This document shows positions 1 to 7,397 of a DNA stretch of 64,000 nucleotides, piece after piece. The stretch is taken from the NCBI GenBank assembly GCA_028699065.1, contig JAQVVH010000001.1, positions 1 through 64,000 on the forward strand, given 5' to 3'. Source of the DNA: Gallionella sp. (lineage in GTDB: Bacteria; Pseudomonadota; Gammaproteobacteria; Burkholderiales; Gallionellaceae). The translations under genes and the position numbers were made by a program. How positions within the stretch are numbered: the stretch's first letter is position 1; every line of letters starts with the position of its first letter. The notes under the pieces were generated by a model. It did no database searches, was not told the origin of the DNA, and saw nothing but the letters and a program-made list of their open reading frames with translations.

Positions 1-45
1 GAAGAAATTATTGAGTGGACGAGCAAGCTGCGAGCCGCAGCTTGA
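1..45 (+). CDS. 3' end of an unidentified upstream gene (partial)
   Basis: The first reading frame is open from the window edge for 14 codons (ending 'SKLRAAA') and stops at a TGA at 43-45. It is too short to assign a family. It is only a candidate: a short open frame at an edge can arise by chance. A terminator hairpin about 95 bases downstream would suit the end of a plus-strand transcript. Confidence 0.3.
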   Translation, partial: EEIIEWTSKLRAAA

Positions 46-318
46 ATTTTTTAATCACAACAAAATCACAACATGACCTTTGAAACCGGCACCACTAAAG
101 GCTTGATGAGTCCTCTCCTGGGCACCATCGAATTGACATTAACGCACCTTACGGTGCGTTTTTTGTTTGTGGCGGTGAATCCTCGAAATTGCTTCAACAC
201 GCCATCATACGATGGCGCGCATCATAGCACAGGGCATTTGCCCGCCACGGGTTTGTCGCGACTCCGAAGCACGTGATATTCTCCAACCCGCCCAGACCTT
301 CAGGCCAACATTACACTC
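46..318. other. Intergenic region upstream of map
   Basis: This 273-base stretch has no convincing gene. The ORF-track entry at 73-276 reads straight through the terminator hairpin and its product has no recognisable family features. Besides that terminator there is a 7-bp inverted repeat (cgccatc-atac-gatggcg, 200-217) without a T tract. No strong promoter for map is obvious. The 46-140 segment, sitting just before a good terminator, could encode a small RNA, but I cannot identify one. Confidence 0.4.
141..168 (+). terminator. Rho-independent terminator
   Basis: An 8-bp perfect stem (aacgcacc / ggtgcgtt) with a TTAC loop is followed directly by a T-rich tract (ttttttgttt). It would end a plus-strand transcript coming from the left edge, or a short transcript starting in the 46-140 region. 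It lies upstream of map, so map probably has its own promoter in 169-318. Confidence 0.75.
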
Positions 319-1110
319 ATGTCCGTTTCGATCAGAACTCACCAAGAAATTGAAAAGATGCGCATCGCCGGTCGTTTGACCAGCGAAGTCCTCGATTACA
401 TCACGCCGTTTGTCAAAGCGGGTGTCACGACCAACGCGCTCGACAAGTTGTGCCACGACTACATCGTCGATGTGCAGCAGGCAATCCCTGCGCCGCTCAA
501 CTATGCGCCCCACGGGCACACGCCCTACCCCAAGTCGATCTGCACCTCGATCAACCATCAGATATGTCACGGGGTTCCCTGCGACAAGGCGCTCAAAAAT
601 GGTGACATCGTTAACATTGATGTCACGGTCATCAAGGATGGCTGGCATGGCGACAGCAGCCGCATGTTCATTATCGGCGAGCCCTCGATTCAGGCCCGCA
701 GACTGTGCGATACGACTTACGCGGCCCTGTGGCGTGGCATCCGGGCGGTTCAGCCAGGTGCCTATCTCGGAGATATCGGGCATGCTATTCAGAGTTTCGT
801 CGAACCGCTGGGTTACAGTGTCGTGCGGGAATTCTGCGGCCATGGTATCGGGCGACGGTTTCATGAAGAACCGCAGGTACTGCATTACGGCAAACCGCGA
901 ACCGGTATTCGCCTCGAACCGGGCATGACCTTCACTATCGAACCGATGATCAACGCCGGCAAGGCGGCGATCAAACAATTGGGCGACGGCTGGACGGTCG
1001 TCACCAAAGATCACAGCCTTTCGGCGCAGTATGAGCATACGATCCTGGTCACTGAAAGCGGCTTTGAAGTACTGACTCTTTCCGATGGTTGCCCACCCCC
1101 GCCAAACTGA
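319..1110 (+). CDS. map: Type I methionine aminopeptidase
   Basis: Cytosolic metalloprotease that removes the initiator methionine from nascent proteins. All five metal ligands of the pita-bread fold are visible: Asp101 in 'NIDVTV', Asp112 in 'GDSSRMF', His175 in 'CGHGIG', Glu208 in 'TIEPM' and Glu239 in 'QYEHT', plus the substrate-binding His84 in 'CHGVP'. The length of 263 residues is normal for bacterial type I enzymes without the zinc-finger extension. The chosen ATG gives the expected N-terminus ('IRTHQEIEKMRIAGRL'), although its Shine-Dalgarno is weak. The last 26 bases overlap the start of glnD, so the two are probably translationally coupled and co-transcribed; this pairing is common in proteobacteria. 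Confidence 0.97.
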   Translation: MSVSIRTHQEIEKMRIAGRLTSEVLDYITPFVKAGVTTNALDKLCHDYIVDVQQAIPAPLNYAPHGHTPYPKSICTSINHQICHGVPCDKALKNGDIVNIDVTVIKDGWHGDSSRMFIIGEPSIQARRLCDTTYAALWRGIRAVQPGAYLGDIGHAIQSFVEPLGYSVVREFCGHGIGRRFHEEPQVLHYGKPRTGIRLEPGMTFTIEPMINAGKAAIKQLGDGWTVVTKDHSLSAQYEHTILVTESGFEVLTLSDGCPPPPN

Positions 1111-3640
1111 AATCGACATCTCCCGCTTGCGCGAGGAATTGCGCGAGGCTCGAGCAGTCCTTCAGGAACGTTTCCTGCACAATCCCCGGCCGGCGTATTT
1201 GCTGGCGAATCACAGTGCGCTGATTGACGGTTTTCTTGCTCGTATCTGGTCCGATCTGGAAATGCCGGCCGAATTTGTGCTGGCCGCTGTCGGTGGCTAC
1301 GGTCGCGGCGAACTCTATCCAAAATCCGACATTGACCTGCTGGTCTTACTGCCCGAACAAGCCTCTGCCCCCTCGCAGGAAAAACTGCAACAGTTTGTCG
1401 GTGTGCTCTGGGACATCGGACTCGAAGTTGGCCATAGCGTCCGGACACTCGCCGAATGTCTGGAAGCGGCAGAAGACATCACGGTCGAAACCAACTTACT
1501 GGAATCCCGCCAGCTTTGCGGCGCCAAAATTTTGTTCGATTCTTTTGTAAATACATTCTTGCAACACCTAGATAAAAAAGAATTTTTTACTAAAAAATCT
1601 GCGGAACAACAGCGCAGGCATGAGCGTTTTGCCGAGGCCGACTACAACCTTGAACCCAATCTAAAGGAAAGTCCCGGTGGCCTGCGTGATTTGCAAACCA
1701 TCGGCTGGATCGCACGCGCTAGCGGTCTGGGAACCTCTTGGAAGTCTCTTGCCGAGGCCCATCTCATCACGCCTGCCGAGGCCAGGCAAATCGCCCGCCA
1801 GGAAACCTGGCTGAAAAATCTGCGCATCCGTCTGCACTATCTCGCTGGGCGGCGTGAAGATCGCCTGCTCTTTGATTTTCAAACGGGGCTCGCCGGACAA
1901 ATGGGATTGAATGACACGGCCCACCGCCGCGCCAGCGAGCATCTGATGCAGCACTACTATCGCACACGCCAAAGCGTGCGCCAGATAAATAGCATCCTGA
2001 TTCAGAATCTTCGGGAACGAGTGTTTCCGGAACAACCCCTGCAGCACACGCTGAATGCGCGATTCCGTGCAATCGGTGATTTGCTGGATATCCGTGATGA
2101 CGCCCTGTTCGAGCATACGCCGGGGGCGATGTTAGAACTGTTTCTGCTGTTGCAGCGCCATTCGGAGCTGCGTGATCCGAGTGCCCGCACCTTGCGGATG
2201 TTGTGGCGAAACCGCCAGCGCATTGATGCCGAATTCCGGCGCAACCCGGAAAATCGTGCCATGTTCATGGCGCTGCTGCGCGCCCCGTGTGGTCAAATCC
2301 ACGCCTTGCGCCGAATGAATCAGTACGGTCTCCTCGGTCGTTACATTCCCGCCTTCGGTCGTATCGTAGGCCAGATGCAGCACGATCTTTTCCACGTGTA
2401 CACCGTGGATGAACATATCCTCATGGTCATTCGAAATCTCCGGCGTTTTGCGCTCGACAAGCATGCCCACGAGATTCCGCACTGCAACCAGCTAATGAGC
2501 GAATTTGCCCGCCCCGAAGTGCTGTATCTGGCCGGACTATTCCATGATATTGCCAAGGGACGAGGCGGTGACCACTCCCGGCTTGGCAAGCAGGATGCCT
2601 TACGCTTTTGTCGCCAGCACGGGCTGGCGGAGGACGATACCCGTTTGGTGGCATGGCTGGTCGAGCATCACTTGGTACTATCGGCAACCGCCCAGAAACA
2701 GGACATTTCCGACCCCGAAGTGATACGGCAATTCGCAGAACAAATTCCCGGCGACCGCTATCTTGTCGCGCTTTATCTGCTGACCGTCGCGGACATTCGC
2801 GGCACCAGCCCCAAGGTTTGGAACGCGTGGAAAGCCAAGCTCATGGAAGATCTCTTCCGGGCAGCCCGGCGTTATCTTTCCGGAGGTCTGGCAATTGACC
2901 GTTTACGCGAGATTCGCACGGAAGCCGCGACGCAGTTGAATCTCTACGCGCTCGGACCGGATGCCTACCGTCTGCTTTGGGCGCAACTGGACGACAACTA
3001 TTTCATGGATCACGAGGCGCACGAAATTGCCTGGCACACGCGCTTACTGGCGTTTCGCGCCAATACCGCAACACCCGTGGTGAAAGCCCGCCTCAGCCGA
3101 GCCGGGGAAGGTTTGCAAGTGCTGGTCTACTGTCAGGACCAGCGCGGCCTGTTTGCCCGCACCTGCGATTTTTTTGCGCGCATGAACTACACCATCGCCG
3201 AAGCAAAGATTCACACAACCCGCCACGGCTACGCGTTAAATAGCTTCCAAATCATGGAAGCGGTACGCAGTGACGCCGCGTATCGCGACATCATGACTTA
3301 CATCGAGTTTGAACTGGCTCAGCAAATCACCCGGTCAGCGCCGGTCAGCCCGAGCAGCAGCGGCCGCATCAGCCGGCAGCTCAAACACTTTCCCATTCAG
3401 CCGGAGATTGAGCTTCGCCCGGACCACAAGGGGCTATACATGCTATCGCTGACAACGGGCGATCGGCCGGGACTGCTGGCCCGAATCGCGCTGATTCTGG
3501 ACCGGCATGACATTCGCGTACACCGGGCGAAGATCAATACCCTGGGCGGACGTGCCGAGGATGTATTCTGGATCAGTGGAGACACGCTGGCCCAGCCGGC
3601 AAAGCGCCAATCGTTGGAAATTGCGCTGCAACAGGCTTAA
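1085..3640 (+). CDS. glnD: Bifunctional PII uridylyltransferase / uridylyl-removing enzyme
   Basis: Primary nitrogen sensor that uridylylates PII proteins when glutamine is low and removes the UMP when it is high. At 851 residues it has the full architecture: a nucleotidyltransferase domain with 'GGYGRGELYPKSDIDLL' (about 70-86, catalytic DID at 82-84), a PII-uridylyl helical domain, an HD hydrolase domain around residue 486 ('FHDIAKGRGGDHS'), and two C-terminal ACT domains (about 679-740 and 785-851) that bind glutamine. The start lies inside map and overlaps it by 26 bases. The 3' end overlaps the convergent deacetylase gene by 4 bases, so no terminator fits between them. No PII or glutamine synthetase gene is in the window. 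Confidence 0.96.
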   Translation: MVAHPRQTEIDISRLREELREARAVLQERFLHNPRPAYLLANHSALIDGFLARIWSDLEMPAEFVLAAVGGYGRGELYPKSDIDLLVLLPEQASAPSQEKLQQFVGVLWDIGLEVGHSVRTLAECLEAAEDITVETNLLESRQLCGAKILFDSFVNTFLQHLDKKEFFTKKSAEQQRRHERFAEADYNLEPNLKESPGGLRDLQTIGWIARASGLGTSWKSLAEAHLITPAEARQIARQETWLKNLRIRLHYLAGRREDRLLFDFQTGLAGQMGLNDTAHRRASEHLMQHYYRTRQSVRQINSILIQNLRERVFPEQPLQHTLNARFRAIGDLLDIRDDALFEHTPGAMLELFLLLQRHSELRDPSARTLRMLWRNRQRIDAEFRRNPENRAMFMALLRAPCGQIHALRRMNQYGLLGRYIPAFGRIVGQMQHDLFHVYTVDEHILMVIRNLRRFALDKHAHEIPHCNQLMSEFARPEVLYLAGLFHDIAKGRGGDHSRLGKQDALRFCRQHGLAEDDTRLVAWLVEHHLVLSATAQKQDISDPEVIRQFAEQIPGDRYLVALYLLTVADIRGTSPKVWNAWKAKLMEDLFRAARRYLSGGLAIDRLREIRTEAATQLNLYALGPDAYRLLWAQLDDNYFMDHEAHEIAWHTRLLAFRANTATPVVKARLSRAGEGLQVLVYCQDQRGLFARTCDFFARMNYTIAEAKIHTTRHGYALNSFQIMEAVRSDAAYRDIMTYIEFELAQQITRSAPVSPSSSGRISRQLKHFPIQPEIELRPDHKGLYMLSLTTGDRPGLLARIALILDRHDIRVHRAKINTLGGRAEDVFWISGDTLAQPAKRQSLEIALQQA

Positions 3641-4560
3641 AACCCGCTCAAGCGCTTTAGGTGTGCCAGTACGGAACGTGCCAAGGAGTTCAGCTCGTAG
3701 CCGCCTTCCAGCACGGACACAATCCGCCTTCCAGCATGGCGTTCGGCAACGGCCATCAGTTTTGCGGTGATCCAATCGTAATCGGCATCGCTCAGCCCCA
3801 GCATGGACATGTCGTCGTCACGATGCGCGTCAAAACCGGCCGAGATCAGCAGAAGCTCGGGGCGAAACTCCTCCAGTGCGGGCAGCCAGTGCTGTTCTAT
3901 CGCCGCCCGAAAATCTTCGCCTGTTGTCCCTGCGGCAAGAGGCACGTTGATAATATGAGCATTGCCGCTATCCGCGCCCGAGTAAGGATAGAACGGGTGC
4001 TGAAACGTGGAACAGAGCATGACCCGATCGTCGTCCCGAAAAATATCTTCGGTGCCGTTGCCGTGGTGTACGTCAAAATCGGCAATCGCGACACGGCTCA
4101 GGCCATGTACCGCCAGTGCGTGGGCAGCGCCGACCGCCACATTGTTGAAAATGCAAAACCCCATTCCCTGCGCACGTTCAGCGTGATGTCCGGGCGGACG
4201 AATGCAACAGAACGCGTTTTCCACCTCGGCGCGCATCACCAGATCCACCGCCTCCACCACCGCGCCGGCTGCACGTAACGCTGCGGGATAGCTGAAAGGG
4301 TTCATTAATGTGTCACCATCCAGCGCTACCATGCCCTCGCTGGGTGCAATATCGGCAATACGCTGCAAATATTCGGGCGCGTGTACGCGCAGCAATTGTT
4401 CGTGCGTCGCTTCGGATGCCTCGTAACGTTGCAGCCAATCCATGAGACCGGCTGCAATCAAGCGGTCTTCAATAGCCTGAATGCGTGCAGGACACTCCGG
4501 ATGATGACTCCCCATGTCGTGTTTCAGGCATAAAGCGTGAGAAATATAAGCGGTATGCAT
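3637..4560 (-). CDS. Histone deacetylase-family (class II/AcuC-like) deacylase
   Basis: Zinc-dependent amidohydrolase of the arginase/deacetylase fold. The family signatures are intact: 'RPPGHHAE' (catalytic His125-His126), 'DFDVHHGNGT' (zinc ligands Asp163 and His165), 'SAGFDAHRDD' (zinc ligand Asp244) and the 'EGGY' tyrosine near the C-terminus. The length of 307 residues is normal. Family members remove acetyl groups from proteins, polyamines or other small amides; the substrate cannot be read from the sequence. It is transcribed away from the PatZ-like acetyltransferase, with starts only 74 bases apart, which makes a protein-acetylation role attractive. That link is inference. The 3' end overlaps glnD by 4 bases. 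Confidence 0.9.
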   Translation of the reverse strand: MHTAYISHALCLKHDMGSHHPECPARIQAIEDRLIAAGLMDWLQRYEASEATHEQLLRVHAPEYLQRIADIAPSEGMVALDGDTLMNPFSYPAALRAAGAVVEAVDLVMRAEVENAFCCIRPPGHHAERAQGMGFCIFNNVAVGAAHALAVHGLSRVAIADFDVHHGNGTEDIFRDDDRVMLCSTFQHPFYPYSGADSGNAHIINVPLAAGTTGEDFRAAIEQHWLPALEEFRPELLLISAGFDAHRDDDMSMLGLSDADYDWITAKLMAVAERHAGRRIVSVLEGGYELNSLARSVLAHLKRLSGF

Positions 4561-4587
4561 TCTGGAATATTAGCAAAGGGTTATAAT
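4560..4587 (+). promoter_or_regulatory. Candidate sigma-70 promoter for the PatZ-like gene
   Basis: A perfect TATAAT at 4582-4587 lies 47 bases before the start codon of the acetyltransferase gene. The best -35 match is weak (TTCTGG at 4560-4565, 16-base spacer). The 12-mer ggttataattcg around the -10 recurs upstream of the receptor-cyclase gene. Confidence 0.45.
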
Positions 4588-4634
4588 TCGCGGCAATTAT
4601 CCTTCGATCAAACTATTCAATCAAACCCACCACC

Positions 4635-7313
4635 ATGAGCAAACATTACCTTAACGTTCTTTTCGCCCCCAAATCTGTCGCCGTTTTTGGCGCCACCGAC
4701 CGCCCGGACGCCGTCGGTCAAATCGTGTTCCACAACATGCTGGAAAGCGGTTTCAGCGGTGGCCTCTATCCGATCAACCCGAAAAATGCCGAGGTCCAGG
4801 GGCAGAAAGCCTACAAAGAAATAAGCGAAATTGGCGAGCCCGTGGAGTTGGCCGTTATTGCCACCCCCCCGCAAACTGTGCCGGGCATTATCGAGCAATG
4901 CGGCATACACGGCGTTAAGGCTGCGGTCATTATCACCGCAGGTTTCGGCGAAGCCGGTCCGGAAGGCGTTGCCTTGGAGCGCGAACTCATCGAAGCCGCC
5001 CGGCGTTATGGTATTCGTCTGATCGGTCCTAATTGTCTCGGCATCATGCGTCCGGGCATCGGTTTGAATGCGACCTTCAATAAAGGCGGGGCCAATAGCG
5101 GCAACATTGCATTTATCTCGCAATCGGGCGCACTGTGTACCGCAATTCTGGATTGGGCGCACAGCAATGACGTCGGATTTTCCAGCGTGGTTTCCATGGG
5201 CTCCTCGACCGATGTGGATTTCGGCGAAATTCTCGACTTCCTAGTGTCTGATCCGGAAACCCACAGCATTCTGCTCTACATCGAGGGTATCCGTAATGCG
5301 CGCAGTTTTATGAGCGCCGTACGGGCGGCGGCGCGGTTCAAGCCGGTGATTCTGGTTAAGGTCGGACGTCATGCTGCGGGTTCCAAGGCAGCCATGTCGC
5401 ATACGGCTTCGCTGGTTGGTGCCGATGACGTTTTCGACGCTGCCGTCAGCCGGGCCGGCGTTGTTCGCGTGCAGACCATCACGCAATTGTTTACGGCGGC
5501 CAAAGCCTTGTCCTGCGGTTTCCGTCCTGTCGGCAACCGGCTCGCTATTGTCACCAATGGTGGCGGACCGGGCGTGATGGCTACAGACCGCGCGGCCGAT
5601 CTCGGGCTCGCGATGGCGGAATTATCGGAAGGTACCATTGAATATCTGAACCAGTATCTGCCGCCGAACTGGCCGCACAGCAATCCGGTGGACATTATTG
5701 GTGATGCGCAAGCGGACCGTTACCACCACGCCGTTAAAGCCTGTCTCGAGGACAGCAATGTGGATGGCGTCTTGGCCATTCTGACACCGCAGGCCATGAC
5801 CAAACCGCTGGAATCAGCCCAGGCACTGGTCGAGTTGGCCAACACACACAGCAAGCCGCTGTTGACCTGTTGGATGGGCGAGGAGCAGGTCAACGAAGCC
5901 CGCGCCGCATTTGCCCAGGCACATCGTCCGCATTTTCGGACTCCGGAACCGGCCGTGGAAGTGTTCTCACACCTTTCGGATTATTACCGCAACCAAAAGT
6001 TGCTGATGCAGATGCCGGGACCGTTGTCGCACCATGTCGAACCGGATGTCGAAAGCGCGCGGCTAATCATCGAGGGTGCCATGCAGGAACATCGCAAGGT
6101 CCTCAGCGAGATGGAATCGAAAGCTCTGCTCTCCGCCTTTCACATCGATGTCGCACGTACGATGATCGCGCATTCCCCCAACGAAGCCCTGCTGATTGCC
6201 CAGCAGCTCGGTTTCCCGGTTGCCATGAAAATCAACTCGCCCGATATCAGCCACAAGAGTGATGCGGGGGGCGTCATGCTGAATCTGCGCAACGCACCGG
6301 AAGTTCGGGCCGCTTACCAGCACATCATCGACAATGTAAAACGCAATCGCCCCAACGCCACGATTGATGGGATTTCGATTGAGCCCATGATTGTTAAACC
6401 CAACGGACGCGAGCTAATGATCGGCGTGACCAGCGACCCCGTCTTTGGTCCGGTAATCACGTTTGGCGCGGGTGGCACCATGGTTGAAGTCATGGGCGAT
6501 CGTTCGGTCACACTGCCTCCGCTGAACCGCTTCCTCGTCAAGGACCTGATTCAGGGCACCCGTGTTTCAAAAATGCTGGGGGCCTTCCGCAACATGCCAC
6601 CGGCGAACATGGACGCGCTGGAGGATGTTTTGCTGCGTGTTTCTGAACTGGTCTGCGAGCTGCCGCTGGTCAAGGAAATGGACATCAACCCGCTGATTCT
6701 GGACGAGCATGGCGCACTGGCCGCAGATGCGCGGGTCGTGGTTGAATTCCGCCAACCGAGTGCGGATCGTTATGCCCACATGGCGATCTATCCCTACCCG
6801 ACCCATCTGGTCAGCCAGTGGCAATTGGCCGATGGCACCAATATTACGATTCGTCCCATCCGTCCCGAGGATGCCGAGCTGGTGCAAAGTTTCGTGCGTA
6901 ATCTTTCCGAGGAAGCCCGCTATTTCCGCTTCATGAACAGTATTCAGGAACTAACCGAAAGTATGCTGGTACGTTTCACTCAGATTGATTACAGCCGCGA
7001 AATGGCCCTGATTGCTGTTACCGCAGATCAGAGCGGTGAGCTCGAATTGGGCGTGGCACGCTATGCGATTAATCCGGATGGCGGTTCCTGCGAATTTGCA
7101 CTCGTCGTTGCTGACAAAATGCAAGGGAAAGGTTTGGGGCAAAAACTGATGTCATCGCTGATGGAGGCCGCCCGCTCCAACGGACTATCAACCATCGAGG
7201 GTGAGGTACTCCGCAACAATCACAAGATGCTTAAATTGGTCGCCCGCCTTGGCTTCAATCTCAAACCAAGCACTGAAGATAGCGGCATTACCAAGGTTAG
7301 CAAGAAACTTTGA
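4635..7313 (+). CDS. PatZ-like fusion: ADP-forming acyl-CoA synthetase plus GNAT acetyltransferase
   Basis: Two-part protein of 892 residues. The first ~700 residues are an NDP-forming acyl-CoA synthetase: CoA-binding Rossmann domain near the N-terminus ('VAVFGATDRPDAVGQI'), succinyl-CoA-ligase-like domain, and an ATP-grasp domain. The last ~170 residues form a GNAT domain with the acetyl-CoA-binding 'QGKGLGQKL' loop. This matches the Pat/PatZ (YfiQ) class of protein lysine acetyltransferases, which acetylate enzymes such as acetyl-CoA synthetase. His256 in 'SHTASL' falls where ADP-forming synthetases carry the phosphorylated histidine, so synthetase activity may be retained; that is inference. 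Its divergent neighbour is an HDAC-family deacetylase. No clear Shine-Dalgarno precedes the ATG. Confidence 0.88.
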   Translation: MSKHYLNVLFAPKSVAVFGATDRPDAVGQIVFHNMLESGFSGGLYPINPKNAEVQGQKAYKEISEIGEPVELAVIATPPQTVPGIIEQCGIHGVKAAVIITAGFGEAGPEGVALERELIEAARRYGIRLIGPNCLGIMRPGIGLNATFNKGGANSGNIAFISQSGALCTAILDWAHSNDVGFSSVVSMGSSTDVDFGEILDFLVSDPETHSILLYIEGIRNARSFMSAVRAAARFKPVILVKVGRHAAGSKAAMSHTASLVGADDVFDAAVSRAGVVRVQTITQLFTAAKALSCGFRPVGNRLAIVTNGGGPGVMATDRAADLGLAMAELSEGTIEYLNQYLPPNWPHSNPVDIIGDAQADRYHHAVKACLEDSNVDGVLAILTPQAMTKPLESAQALVELANTHSKPLLTCWMGEEQVNEARAAFAQAHRPHFRTPEPAVEVFSHLSDYYRNQKLLMQMPGPLSHHVEPDVESARLIIEGAMQEHRKVLSEMESKALLSAFHIDVARTMIAHSPNEALLIAQQLGFPVAMKINSPDISHKSDAGGVMLNLRNAPEVRAAYQHIIDNVKRNRPNATIDGISIEPMIVKPNGRELMIGVTSDPVFGPVITFGAGGTMVEVMGDRSVTLPPLNRFLVKDLIQGTRVSKMLGAFRNMPPANMDALEDVLLRVSELVCELPLVKEMDINPLILDEHGALAADARVVVEFRQPSADRYAHMAIYPYPTHLVSQWQLADGTNITIRPIRPEDAELVQSFVRNLSEEARYFRFMNSIQELTESMLVRFTQIDYSREMALIAVTADQSGELELGVARYAINPDGGSCEFALVVADKMQGKGLGQKLMSSLMEAARSNGLSTIEGEVLRNNHKMLKLVARLGFNLKPSTEDSGITKVSKKL

Positions 7314-7347
7314 ATGACAAGCTGGAAACTGCTCCGAATATGAAGGT

Positions 7348-7353
7348 TATAAT
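7348..7353 (+). promoter_or_regulatory. Candidate -10 element for the receptor-cyclase gene
   Basis: A perfect TATAAT 45 bases before the start codon, within the same 12-mer (ggttataattcg) that precedes the PatZ-like gene. No good -35 is visible at normal spacing, so an activator may be needed if this is a real promoter. Confidence 0.4.
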
Positions 7354-7397
7354 TCGGACAGTTTTCAGCCCTGTCCGGCGCACATAAACGCAAACGA

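Noticed and set aside
90-130. Sequence 'cttgatgag' resembling a hammerhead ribozyme core
   Set aside because: The core needs CUGANGA and a matching GAAA strand with three stems. The first base is wrong and I could not pair the stems.
200-217. 7-bp inverted repeat upstream of map as a terminator
   Set aside because: No T tract follows on either strand; it may be chance or a weak protein site.
73-276. 67-codon plus-strand ORF before map
   Set aside because: It runs through a strong terminator hairpin, has no ribosome site and no family-like features.
205-1119. 304-codon minus-strand ORF
   Set aside because: Opposite map, whose five metal ligands are intact.
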